Shown: piece by piece, positions 1 to 5,077 of the stretch
Layout of the letters: each line of letters starts with the position of its first letter
How positions within the stretch are numbered: position 1 is the first letter of the stretch
Assembly: GCA_018262395.1 (NCBI GenBank)
Contig: JAGSYM010000206.1
Location: forward strand, 1 to 8,568
DNA: 8,568 bases
DNA from: Nitrospirota bacterium
GTDB lineage: Bacteria > Nitrospirota > Thermodesulfovibrionia > Thermodesulfovibrionales > SM23-35
Direction of reading: 5' to 3'
The notes under the pieces: generated by a model
The model's input: only the letters and a program-made list of their open reading frames with translations
Database searches by the model: none
Told to the model about the DNA's origin: nothing
Made by a program: the position numbers and the translations under genes

Positions 1-465
1 CCGAACATCCATACCGAAAGAGGCTGGATTGCGGTAAACGAAATAGGGCAGACATCAGATGTAAAAGTCTTTGCCATCGGTGATGCTACCCGGTTGGGAC
101 TTGTTACCCATTCAATCGGCCAGGGCAGGATCACTGCTGATACAATCCATTATCAACTGATGCACGCACCGCGCTCGCCCGAGAACAGGCAGGTTATTCC
201 GTACGAACGCATCAAGACCGAATATTACGATGTCTGCAGGGGCGATTTTGCTTCACCTGAACAGGAGGCACATAAATGCATGTCCTGTGCCACCTGCCGC
301 GACTGTCATATGTGTGAGGCGACCTGTTACTGGGGCGCCATCAGCAGGGTCGAGCATGAAAATGGCTCGTATGAGTATGTTGTTGACGATGACAAGTGTA
401 TCGGTTGTGGTTTCTGCGCCGGTATCTGCCCGTGCGGCGTATGGGAGATGGTTGAAAACGTATAA
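1..465 (+). CDS. FAD/NAD(P)-dependent oxidoreductase (GltD-like) with C-terminal 4Fe-4S ferredoxin domain, 3' part
   Basis: The frame is open from base 1 and the gene starts outside the window; about 154 C-terminal residues are visible. The segment VFAIGDATRLG (around bases 70-102) matches the FAD-contacting GD motif near the end of glutamate-synthase small-subunit-like flavoproteins, and the following THSIGQGR fits the same fold. The tail holds two cysteine clusters: codons at 277, 286, 295, 304, 313 and 325, then 397, 406, 415, 427 and 433. That is eleven cysteines, more than the eight needed for two 4Fe-4S clusters. The second group ends in CPCG rather than the usual CP followed by a non-cysteine. 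Such proteins pass electrons between NAD(P)H, flavin and ferredoxin-type centres in the cytoplasm, and the partner is often a separate subunit. The exact substrate cannot be read from this fragment. Glutamate synthase itself is possible, but many relatives serve other redox complexes. Confidence 0.85.
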   Translation, partial: PNIHTERGWIAVNEIGQTSDVKVFAIGDATRLGLVTHSIGQGRITADTIHYQLMHAPRSPENRQVIPYERIKTEYYDVCRGDFASPEQEAHKCMSCATCRDCHMCEATCYWGAISRVEHENGSYEYVVDDDKCIGCGFCAGICPCGVWEMVENV

Positions 466-476
466 AACAGGGGTCA

Positions 477-642
477 AGGGTCCAAGGATTCAAGTGAACT
501 GCTCACGAAAATTATATATGATATTGCACATATCATCATTCCCCGACTTGCTTGCCCGCCGTTCTTTTGGAGGGATCGGGGAATCCAGAAAAAACTGGAA
601 TCATGTTTCTCAGTTTCTTGAATCCTCAAACCCTTGGACCCT
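477..642. repeat. Inverted-repeat arms bounding an intergenic repeat module
   Basis: AGGGTCCAAGG at 477-487 is the exact reverse complement of CCTTGGACCCT at 632-642 (11 of 11). The overlapping segment AGGATTCAAG at 485-494 is the exact reverse complement of CTTGAATCCT at 617-626 (10 of 10). The two matches are rearranged relative to each other, so the right end looks like two partial copies of the left end. The arms enclose the 50-bp dispersed repeat. The arrangement resembles a small palindromic REP/MITE-like insertion; no transposase is encoded inside. Confidence 0.6.
537..586 (+). repeat. 50-bp dispersed repeat, copy 1 (inverted relative to copy 2)
   Basis: Copy 1 equals the reverse complement of 2448-2497 at 49 of 50 positions; the single difference is at base 544. 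The ends of the unit are themselves palindromic: ATTCCCCGA at 538-546 pairs perfectly with TCGGGGAAT at 576-584, leaving a 29-nt loop. It begins CATTCCC and ends GGGGAATCC, as do many REP-like elements found between genes in Nitrospirota and deltaproteobacterial genomes. Both copies in the window lie outside genes. Confidence 0.8.
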
Positions 643-686
643 CGAATCCTTCTACTAATACCTTTAAAAAATGAGATAAATATCGT

Positions 687-2204
687 ATGACTCAGTCATT
701 AGCAAGACAGAATCGCACCCTTTCAGCTCTCCTTGAAGTGAGCCGGGTACTCAATTCCTCGTTTGAACTCGAGAAAAATCTCTCAAAAACCATGCGCGTT
801 CTCGGAGAGTTTCTGGAAATGGAGCGAGGGTCTGTTTTTCTCCTTGACCAACATTCGAGGGAGTTGAAAATTGTTGCGGCTCATGGACTTACAAAGGAAC
901 AGATCGAAAAGGGGAAATACCGAATCGGCGAAGGAATTGTTGGCCGGGTGATCGAGAAGGGAACCCCCCTGGTCATACCAAATGTCGGCGAGGAGCCTTT
1001 GTTCCTGAACAAGACAGGAGCGAGGATCGGAAAGAGCGGGATTTCTTTCCTCTGTGTTCCGATTTCGTTTAAGGGTGAGTCAATCGGCGTCCTCAGTGTT
1101 GACAGAATTTTTAAGGACCAGGCCATAACCGTCGATGAAGATATCAGGGTCCTTGAAATTATCGGATCCATCATTGCCCAGTATGTCATTCTCTGGAAGC
1201 ATTACAGGGAATCGGAACAGGAAAGGGAGAGCCTGAAACTACAGCTCAAGGGGAAATACAGCCTGCCGAACATTATCGGGACCTCTGACAAAATGAAGGA
1301 GGTATTCGAAGCCGTTTACCGTGTCGCAGACTCGAAGGCAACAGTCATTTTATATGGTGAAAGCGGGACGGGGAAGGAGCTCATTGCGAAGTCAATCCAT
1401 TACATGAGCCCCAGGTCAAAGGAACCGTTTGTCAAATTCAATTGTGCATCAATACCTGAAGGCCTGCTTGAATCAGAGCTCTTCGGTCATGAGAAAGGTG
1501 CATTTACCGGTGCGGTCAACGTGAGGAAAGGCAGATTTGAACTCGCACACGGGGGGACGATTCTGCTTGACGAGGTTGGCGATCTCCCTCTTAACCTTCA
1601 ACCAAAGATCCTGCGTGTTCTCCAGGAGAAGGAATTCGAACGTGTCGGCGGTGAAAGAACGATTAAAGTCGATGTCAGGCTGATTGCTGCTACCAGCAGA
1701 AATTTAGAGGAACTTGTTGCGAAAAACCAGTTCAGGGAGGATCTGTTCTACAGGCTGAATGTCGTGCCCATATTCATGCCGGCCCTGAGGGAGAGAAAGG
1801 AAGACATACCGTTGATGGTCGAATTTTTCCTCAGACGTTTCAACGAGGAAAATCACAAGGCTGTCTCGATATCGCCGGAGGCTCTCAGGGTTCTGATGGA
1901 GTATACCTGGGCAGGGAATGTGAGGGAACTCGAAAACACCATGGAGAGGCTGGTTGTCATGTCGGGCAGGGAGGTTATCAAGCCTTCAGATCTGCCGATT
2001 AATTTAAAATTACCCTCCCCTGAAGAGATACTCCAGAAAGAATCCCTCAGGGCAGGTATTGAGGACATCGAGAAATCCAGTATCCTCGATGCACTCGAGA
2101 GAACAGGCTGGATCCAGGCAAAAGCAGCCCGCATAATCGGACTGACACCGAGACAGATCGGATACAAAATGAAAAAATACGGCCTTACTGCACCAGTCGT
2201 TTAA
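687..2204 (+). CDS. nifA: NifA-type sigma-54-dependent activator (GAF - AAA+ - Fis-type HTH)
   Basis: This 505-residue protein is complete. An N-terminal GAF sensor domain (about residues 20-165) contains the run [12 protein letters not shown] followed by SFLCVPI, a pattern I associate with NifA proteins. The central AAA+ domain (about 190-425) has Walker A GESGTGKE at 224-231, the sigma-54-contacting GAFTGA loop at 271-276 and Walker B ILLDE ending at 296. A Fis-type helix-turn-helix closes the protein (464-505), with [15 protein letters not shown] at its end, again NifA-like. It would bind upstream enhancers and use ATP hydrolysis to open sigma-54 RNA polymerase promoters. The linker between AAA+ and HTH has no cysteines, unlike the oxygen-sensitive NifA subgroup. 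The ATG at 687 fits the family N-terminus, but its ribosome site is weak. No nitrogen-fixation genes are visible here, so another target set is possible. The role as a sigma-54 activator is firm and the NifA name is likely, not proven. Confidence 0.9.
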   Translation: MTQSLARQNRTLSALLEVSRVLNSSFELEKNLSKTMRVLGEFLEMERGSVFLLDQHSRELKIVAAHGLTKEQIEKGKYRIGEGIVGRVIEKGTPLVIPNVGEEPLFLNKTGARIGKSGISFLCVPISFKGESIGVLSVDRIFKDQAITVDEDIRVLEIIGSIIAQYVILWKHYRESEQERESLKLQLKGKYSLPNIIGTSDKMKEVFEAVYRVADSKATVILYGESGTGKELIAKSIHYMSPRSKEPFVKFNCASIPEGLLESELFGHEKGAFTGAVNVRKGRFELAHGGTILLDEVGDLPLNLQPKILRVLQEKEFERVGGERTIKVDVRLIAATSRNLEELVAKNQFREDLFYRLNVVPIFMPALRERKEDIPLMVEFFLRRFNEENHKAVSISPEALRVLMEYTWAGNVRELENTMERLVVMSGREVIKPSDLPINLKLPSPEEILQKESLRAGIEDIEKSSILDALERTGWIQAKAARIIGLTPRQIGYKMKKYGLTAPVV

Positions 2205-2286
2205 CATACCCCTGCTAAGAAACGTCTTCATACACATATCTCTTAACTTTTCCCGCGGCAATCTGTTATCGTAAAATCAATAAATA

Positions 2287-2387
2287 GAGCCTGTTCAAAA
2301 AATTATATTTTGTCATTGTCCGGTCGGAGCGACTCCTCGCGGAGATCCGCATCGGACTTGACCACGTATCGAGCACGGGGCAGGCTC
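2287..2387. repeat. Multi-stem palindromic element
   Basis: GAGCCTG at 2287-2293 is the reverse complement of CAGGCTC at 2381-2387 and could close the whole element. Inside, GTCCG (2318-2322) pairs with CGGAC (2353-2357). That stem encloses two small hairpins: GGAG/CTCC (2326-2329 with 2333-2336) and GCGG/CCGC (2339-2342 with 2347-2350, 4-nt loop). The layered stems suggest a mobile palindromic element or a structured transcript. Pairing is judged by eye only. Confidence 0.45.
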
Positions 2388-2398
2388 CTAATCCATGG

Positions 2399-2443
2399 TT
2401 CGACAAGCTCACCATGACAAGGTGTGACCCTGAGCCTGTCGAA
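2399..2443. repeat. REP-like imperfect palindrome
   Basis: TTCGACAAGCTCA at 2399-2411 matches the reverse complement of TGAGCCTGTCGAA at 2431-2443 at 12 of 13 positions, with a 19-nt loop. The TGAGCCTGTCGAA core is familiar as a dispersed extragenic palindrome in many environmental bacterial genomes. It lies four bases before the second copy of the 50-bp repeat. Confidence 0.7.
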
Positions 2444-2447
2444 GGGT

Positions 2448-2497
2448 GGATTCCCCGATCCCTCCAAAAGAACGGCGGGCAAGCAAGTCCGGGAATG
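2448..2497 (-). repeat. 50-bp dispersed repeat, copy 2
   Basis: This copy is the reverse complement of 537-586 at 49 of 50 positions. Its terminal palindrome (2450-2458 with 2488-2496) carries one mismatch, whereas copy 1 is perfect. With copy 1 it brackets the NifA-type gene in inverted orientation. Confidence 0.8.
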
Positions 2498-2547
2498 ACG
2501 GACTATGTAAGATATACTTTATGAACAAACATTAAAAACGCTTAATA

Positions 2548-2552
2548 GAGGG
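2548..2552 (+). promoter_or_regulatory. Ribosome binding site supporting the TTG start of the histidine kinase
   Basis: GAGGG lies six bases before the TTG at 2559. The next in-frame candidate, ATG at 2604, has no purine-rich site upstream. The same frame has a stop at 2508 and no ATG between that stop and 2559. Confidence 0.55.
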
Positions 2553-2558
2553 CGGCCA

Positions 2559-4478
2559 TTGGCAAAGATACAGTCATTGTTCCCGAATCTCAGACGCATC
2601 TTCATGTCTCTTGTAGAAAAATACCATCCTTTTAACCTCAAATATTTTAAGGCTCTTGTGTTTGTCATTATGACACTGCTCCTTGGGGCGGTCTTCATTC
2701 TCGGCTGGAGGTCCTCCCGGCAGGTTAAGGACACGGTAACAGAAGATTTCAACCAGCAGCAGCTCGTTCTTGCCCGGCATGTTGCTGACCAGATAAAAGC
2801 CAGCCTTGATTCTCTCAGAAGAGAAATTCAGCTTCTGAGTTTATCCCCGTCTATTCAATACTCTGAATTGCCGGCCATGAAAAATAGAATGGAGATTACC
2901 TTTTCGAGCATTAAACATCAGGGAACATTGGAAATACGGTTTATCGAGAAAAAACATCAGAGGATGTATCACGTCTCGGAAAACCACTCATGTATCTCTG
3001 AAAAACCGCCCGCGGACGATATGTCTTTTGGAACATTTGGTGGTCAACCCAATGTGCCCCTGATGAAGATGATCGTGCCGGTCTGGCAGGTTTCAGTAGA
3101 TGAATCGAATCCTGTTCCATCGAATAAGTTTTCAGGAGTGTTGATATTTGTCGTTGATGCAAGCCAACTCATTAAGAGTATCACCAAAGATATCCGTTCA
3201 GGGAAGACAGGATACGCGTGGATTATCGATGAGAATGGTATTTTTCTTTACCACCAGGAAAAAACCTTTATCGGGCAGAATGCTTTTGAAGCCCGCAAAG
3301 GGAAAAAGCCGTCGATTTCTTTTGCAAGAATCAACGAGATTCAAAAAGATAAGATGTTAAAGGGTGAGGAGGGTACAAGCTGGTATGTTTCAGGATGGCA
3401 CAGGGGCATGGAAGGAGAAATCAAAAAACTCATTGCGTACACCCCAATCCATTCAGGGGATGGGTCTGATGCCCGTGTCTGGTCAGTGGGTGTTGTTGCC
3501 CCGATTACCGAGGTGGAAGGGGCAATACATTCAATCCATGTCCAGCAGTTCATTCTTCAGGGACTGATTATTTTTCTCATTTTATTCGGCGGATTGTTTA
3601 TTAACTTTATGATTCTCAGCTGGTCCAATATACTGGAGCAGGAGGTTACAAGGAAAACTGCTGAACTCGAGAAATCTCAGCAGAAATACAAATCGCTTGT
3701 GGAAAATGCTGAAGACATCATCTTTTCTGTAGACTATAACGGCAATTTTTTATCAATCAACAGGTATGGAGCTAAGTTTTTCCTCAAAAGCAAAGAGGAT
3801 ATCATCGGGCATAACCTGTCAGAAGTATTCTCATGGCCGAGTGCCGAGACGTTTCTGCTGATGATTCAGAGGGTATTTGATACAAAGGAAAGCCAGCAGA
3901 TAAATCATCTTGTCATTATCGGAGAAGGTCAATTCTGGTTTAGCACAAACCTCAGAAGGCTCTTTGATGAAGCAGGCAAGATCTATGCGGTGCTCGGAAT
4001 TTCAAGAGACATCACGGAACGGAGGAAAATTGAGGAGCATAGTTATTACACGGAAAAACTCGCCTCCATGGGTACTCTCGCTGCCGGTGTAGCTCATGAA
4101 ATCAATAATCCACTCGGCGTTATCCTTGGATTCACTGACCTTCTCCTGGAAAAGATTCCCGCCGATTCCGAGGAATTCGATCTCCTGAAGACAATAGAAA
4201 GACAGGGCCTGAATGCCAAAAGAGTTGTTGAAAACCTTTTGAATTTTGCACGGCATAAAGAGCATAAAGAAGAACTTGTTAATATTAATGAAAATATCCA
4301 GACCGTCTTGTCGGTTATGAATAATACCTTGCTTCTAAACAAGATCGTGGTAAAGAAACAATTTGAGGATACCCTTCCGCCGGTCAAAGCTGATTCAGGA
4401 GAATTGCAGCAGGTCTTTTTTAACCTCATCAATAATGCCATTCATGCCATGAAGGGGGGTGGAGTTTTAACCATTTAA
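2559..4478 (+). CDS. Membrane sensor histidine kinase (Cache-like, PAS, HisKA), truncated in its ATPase domain
   Basis: The reading frame encodes 639 residues. Transmembrane segments at about 32-50 and 331-355 flank an extracytoplasmic region of about 280 residues. That region contains GYAWIIDENGIFLYH, typical of Cache-type small-molecule sensors. A PAS domain follows (about 375-492, ending DITERRK), then a HisKA phosphoacceptor segment, GVAHEINNPL, with the phosphorylatable histidine at 513. The ATPase domain begins with an N-box (QVFFNLINNAIHAM) and stops abruptly at GGGVLTI. The G1 box (DxGxG) and F box are missing, and the G2 box appears downstream in another frame (see 4471-4650). As read, the protein should not bind ATP properly and is probably inactive as a kinase. 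The partner would be the receiver at 4682. The start is taken as TTG 2559 because of its ribosome site; ATG 2604 is the alternative and still precedes the first membrane helix. A sequencing or assembly error at the junction cannot be excluded. Confidence 0.88.
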   Translation: MAKIQSLFPNLRRIFMSLVEKYHPFNLKYFKALVFVIMTLLLGAVFILGWRSSRQVKDTVTEDFNQQQLVLARHVADQIKASLDSLRREIQLLSLSPSIQYSELPAMKNRMEITFSSIKHQGTLEIRFIEKKHQRMYHVSENHSCISEKPPADDMSFGTFGGQPNVPLMKMIVPVWQVSVDESNPVPSNKFSGVLIFVVDASQLIKSITKDIRSGKTGYAWIIDENGIFLYHQEKTFIGQNAFEARKGKKPSISFARINEIQKDKMLKGEEGTSWYVSGWHRGMEGEIKKLIAYTPIHSGDGSDARVWSVGVVAPITEVEGAIHSIHVQQFILQGLIIFLILFGGLFINFMILSWSNILEQEVTRKTAELEKSQQKYKSLVENAEDIIFSVDYNGNFLSINRYGAKFFLKSKEDIIGHNLSEVFSWPSAETFLLMIQRVFDTKESQQINHLVIIGEGQFWFSTNLRRLFDEAGKIYAVLGISRDITERRKIEEHSYYTEKLASMGTLAAGVAHEINNPLGVILGFTDLLLEKIPADSEEFDLLKTIERQGLNAKRVVENLLNFARHKEHKEELVNINENIQTVLSVMNNTLLLNKIVVKKQFEDTLPPVKADSGELQQVFFNLINNAIHAMKGGGVLTI

Positions 4479-4650
4479 GGGTACTGGTCTCGGTCTCTCG
4501 GTTTCTTACGGTATCGTAACAAAACATGGAGGGGCGATCACCTTTGAAACCAAGACCAAGGATGAGTCAGAGGATACGGGAACTACATTCATAATAGCTT
4601 TCCCGGCAGCACATGGGGTGCAGGCTGAAAATAAAGTGGGGAGTGCTTAA
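4471..4650 (+). pseudogene. Detached C-terminal fragment of the histidine kinase (G2 box of HATPase_c)
   Basis: Frame 1 here, opening after an in-frame stop at 4468-4470, encodes KGTGLGLSVSYGIVTKHGG and about 37 further residues, ending with TAA at 4648. This is the G2 box and final strand/helix region of a histidine kinase ATPase domain, continuing the kinase at 2559 in a different frame. In related kinases roughly 40 residues carrying the DxGxG and DPFFTTK-type motifs separate the two parts; they are absent. A deletion whose length is not a multiple of three, with a junction around 4473-4479, explains both the frame change and the missing block. The fragment has no start codon or ribosome site that would make it an independent gene. 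Confidence 0.85.
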
Positions 4651-4669
4651 CAGACATTGATTATCGTAC

Positions 4670-4676
4670 AAGGAGG
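4670..4676 (+). promoter_or_regulatory. Strong Shine-Dalgarno for the response regulator
   Basis: AAGGAGG lies five bases before the ATG at 4682 and fixes that start. It means the receiver can be translated well even though the upstream kinase is broken. Confidence 0.75.
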
Positions 4677-4681
4677 ATAGC

Positions 4682-5077
4682 ATGGCAGAAAAAATACTTA
4701 TCGTTGATGACGAACCGGATATGCTGAGACTTCTCAGCATGATTTTGCGGGACAAAACCTCGTATCAAGTTACCACGACAAATAATCCAATCGAAGCAAT
4801 AGAACTTGCGAAACACGGTGGGTTTGACCTTGTCTTATCAGACCTGAAGATGCCGGGACTCGACGGTATAGAGATTATCGATGCTGTTAAGAAAGTTGAC
4901 GAAGACATTCCGGTTATCATCATAACCGCCTTTGCATCTGTTGAATCTGCCTCGGAGGCGATGCAGAAGGGCGGATTTGATTTCATTACAAAACCTTTCA
5001 GGAAAGAACAGATTCTCTTCACGATTGACAAGGCACTGAAGTGGCTCAAGGTTCAGAGAGAGAATAAAATGCTGTAA
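4682..5077 (+). CDS. Single-domain response regulator (CheY-like receiver)
   Basis: The 131-residue protein is a complete receiver domain with no output domain. The acidic pair is D9-D10 in ILIVDDEPD, the phosphoacceptor is D54 in LSDLKMPGLDG, the conserved threonine is T82 in IIITAF, and the conserved lysine is K104 in FITKPF. The sequence is closest in style to receivers of the NtrC/AtoC class. Its tail, ALKWLKVQRENKML, resembles the linker that normally leads into an AAA+ domain, so it may be a cut-down NtrC-type regulator or a natural stand-alone receiver. It lies 31 bases after the kinase fragment and probably shares its transcript. Without an output domain it would act by protein contact or as a phosphate relay. 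Its 3' end overlaps the convergent gene at 5046-7604 by 32 bp. Confidence 0.93.
   Translation: MAEKILIVDDEPDMLRLLSMILRDKTSYQVTTTNNPIEAIELAKHGGFDLVLSDLKMPGLDGIEIIDAVKKVDEDIPVIIITAFASVESASEAMQKGGFDFITKPFRKEQILFTIDKALKWLKVQRENKML

Larger units (their letters stand above)
466..686. other. Intergenic region filled by a nested repeat module
   Basis: This 221-bp gap has no convincing gene. Inverted outer arms lie at about 477-494 and 617-642. Between them are an AT-rich hairpin (ATGATAT at 518-524 pairing with ATATCAT at 530-536, 5-nt loop) and the 50-bp dispersed repeat at 537-586. A small hairpin, TCCAG (584-588) with CTGGA, follows. I see no strong sigma-70 or sigma-54 promoter before the downstream activator gene. 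No clear rho-independent terminator with a T-tract follows the oxidoreductase, although the hairpins could serve that purpose. Confidence 0.6.
2205..2558. other. 354-bp intergenic region made largely of REP-like inverted repeats
   Basis: No credible gene is present. From about 2287 to 2497 the sequence is a chain of potential stem-loops and ends with the second copy of the 50-bp dispersed repeat. The first 80 bases after the activator stop are AT-leaning with no clear terminator. The last 60 bases, before the kinase, include TATACT at 2513-2518, a possible -10 box, but no matching -35 element about 17 bases upstream. No NifA-type TGT-N10-ACA site or sigma-54 GG/GC promoter was found. Confidence 0.65.

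Noticed and set aside
264..282. AGGAGG-like site and ATG inside the oxidoreductase as an internal start of a separate ferredoxin
   Set aside because: The ATG falls after the first cluster cysteine and would break the cysteine motif; the frame is simply the continuing gene.
470..656. CRISPR array
   Set aside because: The repeats are few, inverted and unevenly spaced; there is no series of equal direct repeats with spacers.
230..658. 142-codon plus-strand frame running from the ferredoxin tail into the repeat module
   Set aside because: It overlaps a well-supported gene in another frame, and its second half is translated repeat sequence.
634..661. TTGGAC and TAATAC, 16 bases apart, as a promoter for the NifA-type gene
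   Set aside because: Both boxes match the consensus poorly, and the -35 part lies inside a repeat arm.
2513..2518. TATACT as the kinase promoter -10 box
   Set aside because: No -35 element is found at a suitable distance, so it is not listed as a promoter.
466..2558. NifA upstream activator sites (TGT-N10-ACA) or sigma-54 promoters near the activator gene
   Set aside because: I scanned both gaps by eye and found no TGT followed ten bases later by ACA and no GG-N10-GC type promoter.
4477..4650. The kinase C-terminal fragment as an independent small gene or product of programmed frameshifting
   Set aside because: It has no start codon or ribosome site. A simple frameshift would not restore the missing G1 and F boxes, so a deletion explains it better.
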